From JBNKHG01 sp050290225 (GTDB lineage Bacteria; Pseudomonadota; Gammaproteobacteria; Pseudomonadales; Cellvibrionaceae), in contig JBNKHG010000051.1 in the NCBI GenBank assembly GCA_050290225.1, forward strand, positions 1 to 64,000: a stretch of DNA of 64,000 bases, in the 5' to 3' direction. The stretch's first letter is position 1. Each line of letters starts with the position of its first letter. Made by a program: the position numbers and the translations under genes. Below, piece by piece: positions 17,952 through 27,182 of the stretch. The notes beneath the pieces are model-generated. The model was not told the origin of the DNA, did no database searches, and worked only from the letters and a program-made list of their open reading frames with translations.

Positions 17952-19601
17952 TTACCCCATTTCCGCCTTGATAAGCATAGCATCGAATTCTGCCCGGTCG
18001 CTGCTGCCCCGTGCCGACCTGTCCGTTACGGAAAACAACCAGATGGCTGCAAACGCAGACGGCATGGTAAAGAGCGCCGGGTAATCGTAGGGGAAGAGCG
18101 CCTGCTCAAACCCGAGTACAGCGGTCCAGACTTTGGGCCCAACCACAATCAGGACAATCGATGAAACAAAACCCACCAGCGCACCCGCCGTGGCGCCGCG
18201 GGTGGTCATCCCCTGCCAATAGATGGACAGGATCAAAACCGGAAAGTTGACGCTGGCGGCGACAACCATGGGCAGGGTGGCAATGATGGCGATATTCTGG
18301 TCCTGGAACACAATGCCAAGCCCCACCGCCAGCAGCCCCAGCACCAGGGTGACAATACGGGTGAGCTTGATTTCCCTCTCCGGGTCCGGTCGTCCGTCGC
18401 AAATCACTTCGGCGTAGAGGTCATGAGCGATGGCGGCGGCGCCCGCCACGGTCAATCCGGCCACCACCGCCAGAATGGTGGCAAAGGCCACCGCCGACAT
18501 AAAGCCCATCAGCATACTGCCGCCCAGGGCTTCCGCGAGGTGAATGGCTGCCATATTGCCGCCGCCGATAAGGCCACCCTCGGGTGACAGATACTCGGGA
18601 TTATTCAGCACATAAACCACGGTACCAAAGCCGACGATCACCAGCAGAATATAGAAATAACCGATAAAGACCGTGGCGTAAAAAGCGGATTTGCGGGATT
18701 CCTGCACGTTGGGCACGGTAAACAACCGCATCAGGATGTGGGGCAGGCCCAGGGTGCCGAACATCATGGACACCAAAATGGTGGCAACCTGAACGGGGTC
18801 GCTGAAGAGACCCCCCGGGGCCAGGATGGTTTCGCCTTTGGGATGTCTGGCGGTCGCCAGATCCAGCAGCGTGTTGAGGTTAAAGTCGACGCGATTGAGC
18901 ACCAGCAACGCCATGACGGTAATGCCGGAGAGCAGTAGTACGGCCTTGACAATCTGCACCCAGGTGGTGGCGAGCATTCCGCCAAACGCCACATAGGAGA
19001 TTACCAGCACGCTGACAATGACGACCGCGACTTCGTAGGGCAGACCGAATAGCAGTTCGATCAACTTGCCCGCGCCCACCATCTGCGCGATCAGGTAGAG
19101 CACCACCACGGTGACCGAGCCGCAAACGGCGATAATGCGGGTGCGGGTTTTCTCCAGGCGGGTGGCCACCACGTCGGTAAAGGTAAACTTGCCCAGATTA
19201 CGCACCCGTTCAGACAACAGGAAAAGCAGAATCGGCCAGCCGGCAAAGGCCCCAAGGCCAAATACCAAACCGTCGAAACCCGCCATATAGATCAGCCCGG
19301 AGACACCCAGGAAAGAGGCTGCGGACATAAAGTCTCCTGCAATAGCGGCGCCGTTTTGCAATCCCGTGATGTTGCCGCCAGCGGTATAGAATTCGCTGCT
19401 GTTGGTGGTGTGCTTGGAAGCCCAGTAGCTGATCCCCAGGGTGGCCATCACAAAGGCCACAAACAGGGTGATTGCGCTGATATTCAGGGGCTGGCGTTCT
19501 ATCTCGCCTTCGAGAGCCCCGGTCGCGAGCGCAGTAGCACTGAAGGCCAGGCAAAGCGCCGCAGTCAGGGCCGAGCGCTGAAAAATCTTAAGAATCTGCA
19601 T
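17952..19601 (-). CDS. Sodium:solute symporter, acetate permease (ActP) type
   Basis: 549 residues with a cleavable leader (about 1-27) and around 13 membrane segments, as in ActP. Signatures include FYTAGGNITGLQNGAAIAGDFMSAASFLG near residue 70-100 and AFATILAVVAGLTVAGAAAIAHDLYA near 370. ActP-type SSS carriers import acetate and other short carboxylates with Na+. The partner DUF485 gene lies just upstream and overlaps it by 14 bp, the arrangement of the yjcH-actP operon. The substrate could be acetate, propionate, pyruvate or a related acid. Confidence 0.88.
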   Translation of the reverse strand: MQILKIFQRSALTAALCLAFSATALATGALEGEIERQPLNISAITLFVAFVMATLGISYWASKHTTNSSEFYTAGGNITGLQNGAAIAGDFMSAASFLGVSGLIYMAGFDGLVFGLGAFAGWPILLFLLSERVRNLGKFTFTDVVATRLEKTRTRIIAVCGSVTVVVLYLIAQMVGAGKLIELLFGLPYEVAVVIVSVLVISYVAFGGMLATTWVQIVKAVLLLSGITVMALLVLNRVDFNLNTLLDLATARHPKGETILAPGGLFSDPVQVATILVSMMFGTLGLPHILMRLFTVPNVQESRKSAFYATVFIGYFYILLVIVGFGTVVYVLNNPEYLSPEGGLIGGGNMAAIHLAEALGGSMLMGFMSAVAFATILAVVAGLTVAGAAAIAHDLYAEVICDGRPDPEREIKLTRIVTLVLGLLAVGLGIVFQDQNIAIIATLPMVVAASVNFPVLILSIYWQGMTTRGATAGALVGFVSSIVLIVVGPKVWTAVLGFEQALFPYDYPALFTMPSAFAAIWLFSVTDRSARGSSDRAEFDAMLIKAEMG

Positions 19602-19950
19602 GGTGAAGGTTCCCCGGTTTTTTATCGGTGCTTTTTCTGTTTCGGGTTATGTGTCGGGCAGGTTTTAGTGATCCTTTTGTGTCATTGGCCTTTGCCACCA
19701 ATTTCAGGTAGACAAATTCCAGGGAGATAAACAGGATCACCAGGGAAAAAAAGTAAGCCAACCCAAATGAGAGGCCGGAGTCGCCGAACACGCTTTGCTG
19801 AAACAGGCTTTTAAGAAAACCGTAACCGCCGGCAAAGCCTGCATACAAAGCAAATACGAGGATGGAAAACGTAAAGCGGATTTTGACGCGTCGTTGAATC
19901 CGGGTGCGCCACTCAGATCCAAACGGTTCAGCTGAAGCGGGGTTAGTCAT
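19588..19950 (-). CDS. DUF485-type small membrane protein, symporter partner
   Basis: 120 residues with two membrane segments (about 28-50 and 65-88), preceded by a basic stretch (RIQRRVKIRF). This is the size and layout of YjcH-like DUF485 proteins encoded upstream of actP. Its C-terminal 25 residues are hydrophilic and overlap the start of the symporter gene, suggesting coupled translation. The N-terminus lies only about 40 bp from a terminator of the preceding TBDR gene, so its promoter must be inside or overlap that short gap, or it depends on read-through. Confidence 0.8.
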   Translation of the reverse strand: MTNPASAEPFGSEWRTRIQRRVKIRFTFSILVFALYAGFAGGYGFLKSLFQQSVFGDSGLSFGLAYFFSLVILFISLEFVYLKLVAKANDTKGSLKPARHITRNRKSTDKKPGNLHHADS

Positions 19951-19990
19951 CGTTATTGACCCTCAACACACTTTCGGGAAAGTAAAAAAA

Positions 19991-20013
19991 GGGAGTGCCG
20001 GGGCGGCACTCCC
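19991..20013 (-). terminator. Terminator after the TBDR at 20062-22440
   Basis: On the minus strand: perfect 9-bp stem GGGAGTGCC/GGCACTCCC, 5-base loop, followed by seven T. It separates the TBDR transcript from the DUF485-symporter operon. Confidence 0.9.
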
Positions 20014-20061
20014 GCAAAGGGTGTCAATACCCTGGAGGTTAATAGTCCCTTGTCAGCGGTG

Positions 20062-22440
20062 TTAGTAACTGTAAGTCACAGTCAGGCCCGAGGTCTTGGG
20101 TGCCCCGAAGGTGGCAAAGGCGATGCTGCCTCCACGCTGGGAGTAGATATGGGTGCGGTACTCCTCATCGGTGAAGTTTTTCACCCAGCCCGCCACTTCC
20201 CAGTGACCGTCACCGGAGGCCCAGGCAAGGCGCGCATCCCAGATGCGGTAGCGTGGAATCACAGTGATGTCATTGTTGTCCGGATCGTAGAAGCTGTGGT
20301 CCTGGAAGCGGTAGTTGAGCTTGGCGGAGAGTTCGCCCAGGTTTTCACCCAGTTGCCAGGTGTATTTGCTGAACAGGCTTGCGGTTTTGCGCGGTGCCTG
20401 TCGCAACTTGTTGCCGCTGTAGTCGGGTATACAGCCCAGTTCTCCCCCCGGTCCGATGTTGCCGGCAGAACGGCTGTCCACAGGGCAGGGCCCGGCGCCA
20501 TCCCCGGGTGCCAGGTCGGCCACTTCCGGCGTGAAGTCGTCAAACTCGGTGTCCAGGTACGCGAAGTTACCGCCGATTTCCAGGTTTTCGGTCGGCACAT
20601 AGAGGAGTTCCACTTCCACACCCTGGATGGTGGCTTCTGCCGCGTTCTCGGTAATAAATTCACCGAAGACGTTGGCGGGGTTGTCCACGGGGCGATAGAA
20701 GCGGGTCACCTGCAGGTCTTCGTAGTCGGTGAAGAAGGCGGCGACGTTCACTTGTACCCGATTGTCCCACCATTGGGACTTCATGCCCAGTTCGTAGTTG
20801 ATGGCTTTCTCTTCGTCGAAGGAGTCATCGGCGCGTTCCGGGGTCGAGGCGGAACCGATAAAACCACCACTCTTGAAACCGGTGGAAACACTGGCATAGA
20901 GCAGTACGTCTTCGCTGACGGTCCAATCCAGGGCCAGGCGGCCGGACACGTTGCTCCAGTCGTCGGTGGCTTTAACCGGGTCATAGGGCTGTACGAAAAC
21001 AGCGACCGGGACAAGACCTTCGTCGACGCGGGCACCGATCTCAACGTCCTTTTCCTCGTAGGAATAACGCAGGCCCGCGGTCAGGGATAGCGAATCTGTC
21101 AGGTCGAAGCCGGCCTGACCGTAGAGTGCCCAACTGGTGCTTTCATTCTTCTGGTCCGAGGAATTGAGGATCAAACCGTTGGGCAACGGTGTGTTGGTGC
21201 CGGGATTGATGACATTGCCGTTACAGTTGGGGATACAGAAGGTCTCGGTGCGCTTGATATCCTCCAGGCTGTAGAACATGCCGACCACCCAGTCCATGCT
21301 GCTTTCACCGGCGGAGGTCAGACGGAACTCCTGGGTCAGTTGCTCGGTATCTTCCACGGCGCTGTCGGTCACGTCAAAGCGGAAGCCCACCAGGGGATCG
21401 GCGATGGGGTCTCCACCGGGACCGCCGGGCAGGCCTTCGGAATCCTCGGCCCAATCGAACTCCGACTCGCGGTAGGATGTGATCGAGGTGAAGGTCATGT
21501 TTTCCAGGTCCCAATTGACCTTGACGCTGTACCCCTGCACTTCGCGGTCGGTAAAGCCCTCTTCATCGTTGGCGGCATTGTGGGGATCACCGGCACCGCC
21601 GTAGGCTTTGTTAACCGCGATGGGGTCGTAGTTATCGCCATTGCCGGACACACCGGTGCCGCCCACGGGTTCGCGGTTGGTGTCCTTGTTGTCGTCATCG
21701 GCGGTATCGGCGGTAAAGGTCACTTCCAGGGCATCGGAGGCCATCCATCGCAATTGACCACGTACGGCCAGGGTATCGGTTTCTCCGCGATGTTCGCCGT
21801 TCAATACATTGCTGAAATAGCCGTCGTTTTCGCGGCTGCTAAAAGCGATTTTACCGAACAGGTTGTTGCTCAGACCGCCGCTGATCATGGCGCCCAGATC
21901 GCGGCGACCGTAGTTGCCGGTGGTGGCACGCACGCGTATTTCAGTTTCTTCGGTGGGCTTGCTGGTGACAAAATTGATGGAACCGCCGATGGAGTTTTTG
22001 CCATAAAGGGTACCCTGCGGGCCACGCAGAACTTCCACCCGCTCCAGGTCGAAAATATCGAACACCTGGGCGGTACGTGCAGCGATATAAACGTCATCGA
22101 TTGAAACCACCGTGGAATCACTGGCTGCGGCGCCGTCTTCCTTGGTGCCGATACCGCGAATCGCAATTTCCGGCTGGCCGGAACTGAAGGCGGCGAATAC
22201 CATGCCGGGAGTGCGGCTGCCGATATCTTCCATACTGGCGATACCGTCCTCGCGAATCTGGTCGCCGCTAAAGGCACTAACCGCCAGGGGAATGTCCTGC
22301 AGGCTTTCGGCACGTTTCTGGGCCGTTACCACAACCTCTTCGATACCGACATTGTCGGCAGCAAGGGTGCCACCGGCGGCTGTAATGGCCGCCGCCAGGG
22401 TCAGTAATTGATAATTTCTGGTTTTATTGTGTTTCATCAT
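20062..22440 (-). CDS. TonB-dependent outer-membrane receptor
   Basis: 792 residues. Signal peptide about 1-27 (ending GGTLA), TonB box region EEVVVTAQKRAESLQDI, plug with RVEVLRGPQGTLYGKNSIGG, and a barrel ending GLTVTYSY with a C-terminal aromatic. Its C-terminal third resembles the neighbouring STN-type receptor (both carry GKN/VKNF...EY..H and FG.P.T.G blocks), so the pair may be an old tandem duplication. Substrate not assignable. It is followed by its own terminator and preceded at about 100 bp by a TTTTGGAGGGG motif also found upstream of the ECF sigma gene. Confidence 0.92.
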   Translation of the reverse strand: MMKHNKTRNYQLLTLAAAITAAGGTLAADNVGIEEVVVTAQKRAESLQDIPLAVSAFSGDQIREDGIASMEDIGSRTPGMVFAAFSSGQPEIAIRGIGTKEDGAAASDSTVVSIDDVYIAARTAQVFDIFDLERVEVLRGPQGTLYGKNSIGGSINFVTSKPTEETEIRVRATTGNYGRRDLGAMISGGLSNNLFGKIAFSSRENDGYFSNVLNGEHRGETDTLAVRGQLRWMASDALEVTFTADTADDDNKDTNREPVGGTGVSGNGDNYDPIAVNKAYGGAGDPHNAANDEEGFTDREVQGYSVKVNWDLENMTFTSITSYRESEFDWAEDSEGLPGGPGGDPIADPLVGFRFDVTDSAVEDTEQLTQEFRLTSAGESSMDWVVGMFYSLEDIKRTETFCIPNCNGNVINPGTNTPLPNGLILNSSDQKNESTSWALYGQAGFDLTDSLSLTAGLRYSYEEKDVEIGARVDEGLVPVAVFVQPYDPVKATDDWSNVSGRLALDWTVSEDVLLYASVSTGFKSGGFIGSASTPERADDSFDEEKAINYELGMKSQWWDNRVQVNVAAFFTDYEDLQVTRFYRPVDNPANVFGEFITENAAEATIQGVEVELLYVPTENLEIGGNFAYLDTEFDDFTPEVADLAPGDGAGPCPVDSRSAGNIGPGGELGCIPDYSGNKLRQAPRKTASLFSKYTWQLGENLGELSAKLNYRFQDHSFYDPDNNDITVIPRYRIWDARLAWASGDGHWEVAGWVKNFTDEEYRTHIYSQRGGSIAFATFGAPKTSGLTVTYSY

Positions 22441-22704
22441 CGCTCTCCATTGTCAACTCGATGGCTACTGGCAATTGCGCACAATTGCCACGTCGAAAGC
22501 AGCTACCGCTTTGTGGGTAGTAAGGGTTTAACACCGAAGAGCGATACCCCCTCCAAAAAAATTCTTTTTTTTGTTTTATATCAATTCATTTTTCGGAAGC
22601 AGGCCAAAGGGTTGAAGGCTTAGGTCGAAAAAGAAATAAGCTGGTTTCTTTGATATTGCCAAGAGGAATTACGAGTATTGTTGTGCTTAACGGATAGCGT
22701 TATA

Positions 22705-25218
22705 TCAGAGAAAGTTCCACGCTATGGAGGCGCCGTAGGTGCGCGGCGTACCAAACAGCGCATAGTCGTTGCCGCCGAGCACATACAGGTGGGCGATATA
22801 CTCCCTGTTGCTGAGATTCTTGCCCCACAGGGACAGTTCCCAGCGATGATCACCGGCCACATAGGTGAGGCTGGCGTCGAACAGGCTGTAACCCGGTTGC
22901 CGGGTGCCGAGGTTGTCGGGCTCGCGAAAACTTTCCGATTGATAGCGGTAGTCACCTCGCCAGCGCAGGTTGCCATCCCACCAGGGATGTTCGTAGTGCA
23001 ACACCAGATTGGCGGAGTGCTCCGGCGCCTGACGCAGGCTGTTGCCGGTAAAGTCGCGACCCTCCGGGTCATTGTAGCTGTCGTAGGTGGCTTGCAGGTA
23101 GGCGTAGGAGGCCGACAGGGTCAAGCCTTCCAGGGGCGAGGCAATCACCTCTGTTTCGATACCGTGCAGGCTGGCCGAGGCGGCATTGTCGGTTTCAAAA
23201 ACGCCAAAATTATCGATGGTGCGAAACTGCACCACCTGCAGGTCGCGGTAATCGGTGTAGAAGGCGGCGATATTCAGGCGCAACCGGTCCTGCAGCCACT
23301 GGGATTTGAACCCCAACTCATAGTCCCAGGCTTCTTCAGGGTCGATGGTACGCATCGCGGTTTCAAGGGTGCCGGGTGCGCCCTGGAAACCACCACTCTT
23401 CATGCCTTTGGCGATACTGCCGTAAACCAAAAAGTCGTCGTTGGGGGAGTGGGCGAAGGATAGGAAGGGCGAAAAATCCTCCCAGCTGTCGCGGTTGGTC
23501 AGCTGGAAATCTTCCAGAATCACCGCGGGTGCCCCGTCGTTGACGGCGATCTGGTGCAGGCGCTTGCGGTCATAGGTGTAGCGGGCCCCGAATCCCAAAT
23601 GGGTTTTGGCATTGAGCCGGTAAGTCAAATGGCCAAACGCGGCGATACTGTGGGTGGTGTTTTCCTGGTCGGCCAGCGGGCGGGCCTTGCGAAACGGAAA
23701 AAACTCCTTTCGGTCAGTATTTTCCGACAGGTAATAGAGGCCGAGGATATAAGCCAGGGGTTGGTCGCTGGGGGAGGACCAGCGGAGTTCCTGGGAAAAC
23801 TGGCGGTGGGTTTCAAGCACATCGCTGCCCACGGTCTGGTCGGTGGAAAACAGGGGCAGGCCGGTGGAGTCTTCCAGCCAGTCGAAGCGGCTTTTGCGCA
23901 CCGCGGTAATGGCGGCGAGGGTGTTGTTGCCCAGGCTCAGGTCGACCCTTTGGGTCAGACCCCAGATATCGCGGTCGGTATGTCCGGCCACCTGATTGGT
24001 GGCGTGGCGGGCATCGCCGCCCAGGTCGCGGAAAATGTCGGTGGGCAACCGGGTAACAAACAGTGACTGCCCCTGGTCATCCAGCAGGGGCTGTCCGTCA
24101 ATGTCGAGTTGTGGAATCGGATTGCCGTCGGCATCCAGAATGCGAATGGGGACCCGTGCCGCCACGGGAATGCGTCCGGTGGAGTTGAAGTTTTCCTGGC
24201 TGGCATCGAACAGCCAATGCAATTCCAGGTGATCGCTGGGGCGGTGCAGGAGTTTGGCCTTAAAGGCCCACTGGTTGTTATCGTGCTGGGAATCGCCGGT
24301 AATCAAGTTGTCCTGCCATCCGTCGCGGCGCTGGGCATTGAAGGCGAGGCGACCGAGCCAGGCCTCATTCCCCAGGGGACCGTTTACCATGGCCTGTAGC
24401 GCCTGGTGACTGAAGTTGCCGGACGAGGCCTGCAGGCGGGCATTGAAATGATCGGTGGGTAACTTGCTCACCAGCTTGATCGCGCCACCAATGGCGTTTT
24501 TGCCGTAGAGGCTGCCCTGGGGGCCGCGCAGCACTTCAACCCGGGCCATGTCCAGCATATTCATGTCAATGTGGGTGATGCGCCCGACGTAGACGTCGTC
24601 GAGAAAAACCACCACTGAATTGTCCATGGCCGCGCCGTCGTCGTTAGAGCCAATGCCACGCATATGGATGGTGGGTTGGCCCAGACTGTAGGAGGACACG
24701 GTCAGCCCCGGCACCCGGGTACCCACTTCAGTGAGGTCGTTGATCTGGGCGTCGGTCAACTCGAACTGGTTCAGCACCGTCACGGCCACCGGGACCTTCT
24801 GCAAGTTTTGTCTTGAGCGTTGGGCAGTAACGGTGACCTCCTCTATGGTGCTCAAGCGACTGCCGGTTACAGGCATGGTAGCGGCCTCAGTCGGTGCTTT
24901 GGCGACGTAAAACGCTTTGGAAATGGATACGGTATCGGGGTCTATAAACTTGTAGCCGAGCCCGGTGTCAGCCAACAGCTTGTTCAGTGCCTGGGGCAGA
25001 GTCATGACGGCTTTCAACGGAGCGGTTTCAAAATCGGCCACCGCATTTTTAGAAACCAGCAGGGACACTTCGGCCTGTTCGGCAAATTGAATCAGGATCT
25101 CGGACAGGGGGCCGGCGGGCAGGTCGAAAGGCACGAGAAATCTCGCAGCCTGAACGTGGCTGTAACCGAAAAGTGATAGCGCTAGGAAAACTGCGTAGCG
25201 CAGCTCCTTTTTTACCAC
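22705..25218 (-). CDS. TonB-dependent receptor with N-terminal STN signalling domain
   Basis: 837 residues: signal peptide (about 1-24), STN domain at about 26-100 (FDLPAGPLSEILIQFAEQA, LNKLLADTGLGYKF), TonB box IEEVTVTAQRSRQ near 130, plug with RVEVLRGPQGSLYGKNAIGG, and barrel ending SIAWNFL. STN domains let FecA-type receptors report ligand binding to a FecR-type anti-sigma factor in the inner membrane. The fecR and sigma genes lie directly upstream on the same strand, so this is the sensor and transporter of a cell-surface signalling relay. The ligand is unknown; in carbohydrate- or terpenoid-using marine bacteria such relays are not restricted to iron. Confidence 0.92.
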   Translation of the reverse strand: MVKKELRYAVFLALSLFGYSHVQAARFLVPFDLPAGPLSEILIQFAEQAEVSLLVSKNAVADFETAPLKAVMTLPQALNKLLADTGLGYKFIDPDTVSISKAFYVAKAPTEAATMPVTGSRLSTIEEVTVTAQRSRQNLQKVPVAVTVLNQFELTDAQINDLTEVGTRVPGLTVSSYSLGQPTIHMRGIGSNDDGAAMDNSVVVFLDDVYVGRITHIDMNMLDMARVEVLRGPQGSLYGKNAIGGAIKLVSKLPTDHFNARLQASSGNFSHQALQAMVNGPLGNEAWLGRLAFNAQRRDGWQDNLITGDSQHDNNQWAFKAKLLHRPSDHLELHWLFDASQENFNSTGRIPVAARVPIRILDADGNPIPQLDIDGQPLLDDQGQSLFVTRLPTDIFRDLGGDARHATNQVAGHTDRDIWGLTQRVDLSLGNNTLAAITAVRKSRFDWLEDSTGLPLFSTDQTVGSDVLETHRQFSQELRWSSPSDQPLAYILGLYYLSENTDRKEFFPFRKARPLADQENTTHSIAAFGHLTYRLNAKTHLGFGARYTYDRKRLHQIAVNDGAPAVILEDFQLTNRDSWEDFSPFLSFAHSPNDDFLVYGSIAKGMKSGGFQGAPGTLETAMRTIDPEEAWDYELGFKSQWLQDRLRLNIAAFYTDYRDLQVVQFRTIDNFGVFETDNAASASLHGIETEVIASPLEGLTLSASYAYLQATYDSYNDPEGRDFTGNSLRQAPEHSANLVLHYEHPWWDGNLRWRGDYRYQSESFREPDNLGTRQPGYSLFDASLTYVAGDHRWELSLWGKNLSNREYIAHLYVLGGNDYALFGTPRTYGASIAWNFL

Positions 25219-25323
25219 AGAGTTCTCGCTCTTCGTTTATTTATTGCCTTTTTTTCTTATTATTCGTCGCCGGGTAGTGGCGACTTAACAATGGAAGATG
25301 CTAACACTATTTGACAGGGCAGG

Positions 25324-26352
25324 CTATTTCGCCTTCGCGGTGGTGGCGTCTTGCGGTTGCTCGTCGGTCGGCTGCGGCATCAACAGCGTCACCTCATCGG
25401 ATTGCTGGATGGCAACCAGGTTAAAGGTGCTCTCCAGGGCGGCAATTGCGCTGGCCTTATCCCGCAAGTCCAACACCGCCACCACTTGAATGTCTTCCAG
25501 AACCGGATCACCCAGTTTCACTTTGCCGGTGAAGTAGCGGTTGAGGTCCCGAACCACATCCGCAAAGGGCACGCTGTCGTAAATTTGTTTGCCCTGACGC
25601 CAGGTGGTGGCGACGGTGGCGTCCACCAGAACCGGTGCCTCATCCACACCATCTCCATTGAGGGTAACCTGCTGGTTGGCGGTCAGGGTGGTGCGGGGCC
25701 GATAGTCGCGGGCGGCCACCTGTTCCAGCGCGGCCGTCTCGGCCACACCCACCTTGCCTTCCACAACGGTGACGGTGGTTTCGAACGCATCGACATAGAC
25801 ATTAAACCGGGTACCCAGTACCCGCACCAAGCCTGAAGGGGTTTCCACCACGAAAGGACGATCTGGGTCGTGACTGACCTGGAAAAAGGCTTCGCCTTGG
25901 GGCAGTTTCAGCAGGCGGCGGTTTTTTTGCAGGTCTACCTGCAGCGTGGAATTTGTATTCAAGTCGATATTGGAGCCATCGGCCAGAACCACATGGCTCT
26001 GCTCGCCAATGGCGGTTTGATACTGATTGCCTTCCAAACCAGGCCACAACTGAATGGCCACCAACATCGCCAGGCCGATAAAGGAGGCGGCAATTGTCTG
26101 GGGGCGCCTGTACCAGGGGCGTGCTACCGGTGTTATACGGGCAGTGGCACTTTCTGCGGCCAACTGCTCCACCGGCGCCAGATGCTCCCACAGGGCTTCC
26201 GCTTCGATATAGGCCCGCTGGTGTTCCGGCTTTTGGTCGAGCCAGGTGAAGAAGTCCTGCTTCTGGGCTTCTGTCAGTTGCGGGGACTGCAACTTCACCA
26301 GCCACTCGGTGGCGGTTTTTACGGCAGTCTCGTGGGCAGTTGGATGGCTCAT
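25324..26352 (-). CDS. FecR-type anti-sigma regulator
   Basis: 342 residues. The N-terminal DUF4880 (TEWLVKLQSPQLTEAQKQDFF), one membrane helix at about 88-106 (AASFIGLAMLVAIQLW), a periplasmic FecR domain (EQSHVVLADGSNIDLNTNS, LLKLPQGEAFFQVSHD) and a C-terminal DUF4974/STN-like region (PFADVVRDLNRYF). It should hold the ECF sigma factor in check and respond to the STN domain of the downstream receptor. It sits 105 bp after the sigma gene stop and 105 bp before the receptor start, all on the minus strand. Confidence 0.92.
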   Translation of the reverse strand: MSHPTAHETAVKTATEWLVKLQSPQLTEAQKQDFFTWLDQKPEHQRAYIEAEALWEHLAPVEQLAAESATARITPVARPWYRRPQTIAASFIGLAMLVAIQLWPGLEGNQYQTAIGEQSHVVLADGSNIDLNTNSTLQVDLQKNRRLLKLPQGEAFFQVSHDPDRPFVVETPSGLVRVLGTRFNVYVDAFETTVTVVEGKVGVAETAALEQVAARDYRPRTTLTANQQVTLNGDGVDEAPVLVDATVATTWRQGKQIYDSVPFADVVRDLNRYFTGKVKLGDPVLEDIQVVAVLDLRDKASAIAALESTFNLVAIQQSDEVTLLMPQPTDEQPQDATTAKAK

Positions 26353-26457
26353 GGGATTACAGTACGTTTTTCAATTTTCCATTCGGGGTGATTTTAAACA
26401 CCTGTTTTGGCTATTAACACCGCTGACGTCGATTCCCTCCAAAGATTGGAAGGATTT

Positions 26458-27030
26458 TTAATGTTTTTTTGAATTCGGTAATTTTGTTCCCGGTCTCGTT
26501 GACGTTCCCGCGGGTGTGGCAGGTGTCAGTTGGGCGCGCAGGTGATGCAGGGCCCGGATCAGGTACTTTTCCACGGTGCTGACCGAAACGCCCAGCGCCT
26601 CGCTGATTTCGTTGTAACTCTTGTGTTCGGAACGGCTCATCAGGAAAGCGGTGCGGCATTTGTCCGGCAATTCGTCAACCGCGGCGACGATTCGCTGTAG
26701 TTCGATCTGCGCACCGACGGCCTGTTCCGGAGAGGTTGTGGTCAGGCCGCTGTCATTGTCCGCTTCCGCCATCACGGTTTGTGTATAACGCTGTTGCCGT
26801 CGCTGCTTGCGCATCCGGTTGAGGGCCAGGTTGGCGGCAGTTTGAAAAAGATAGGCGCGGGCGTTTTCCAGCACTTCCGGGGAATTCATCCGCAGCAGGT
26901 TGTGGTAGGCGTCCTGGGCGATGTCCTCGGCTTCATGGGGGTCGGACAATTTGCTGGCAAGAAAGCGCAACAGGCTGCCGTGGTGCTCCCGAAACATGGA
27001 TTGTAAAAATCGAATGCGCTTGGCTTTCAT
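26458..27030 (-). CDS. ECF sigma-70 factor, FecI type
   Basis: 190 residues. Sigma region 2 at about 12-75 (HHGSLLRFLASKLSDPHEAEDIAQDAY) and region 4 at about 115-170 (ELPDKCRTAFLMSRSEHKSYNEISEALGVSVSTVEKYLIRAL). It directs transcription of the receptor operon and possibly of the neighbouring TBDR. First gene of the sigma-fecR-receptor operon. The upstream region contains GGAGGGG and a hairpin that also ends the paaK transcript. Confidence 0.93.
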   Translation of the reverse strand: MKAKRIRFLQSMFREHHGSLLRFLASKLSDPHEAEDIAQDAYHNLLRMNSPEVLENARAYLFQTAANLALNRMRKQRRQQRYTQTVMAEADNDSGLTTTSPEQAVGAQIELQRIVAAVDELPDKCRTAFLMSRSEHKSYNEISEALGVSVSTVEKYLIRALHHLRAQLTPATPAGTSTRPGTKLPNSKKH

Positions 27031-27149
27031 GCCGCCCCTGATTGACTGACTTGCCGGTCGCCGGCTGATCCCGGTTTTTCAAGGCCCCGGTCCTTTAAGG
27101 GGCCCGGTTGTTTAAGGGTTTAAGGGGTATAACCCCCGCAGGGAGCAAA

Positions 27150-27174
27150 CCCCTCCAAAATTTTTTTGGAGGGG
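27150..27174 (-). terminator. Hairpin terminator between paaK and the sigma gene
   Basis: CCCCTCC...GGAGGGG stem (27150-27156 with 27168-27174), with an A4/T7 inner section that can extend the stem. It lies a few bases past the paaK stop, so it should end that minus-strand transcript. The TTTTGGAGGGGTTTGCTC half is shared with the region upstream of the TBDR at 20062-22440, so it may double as a promoter element. Confidence 0.65.
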
Positions 27175-27182
27175 CGCCACAC

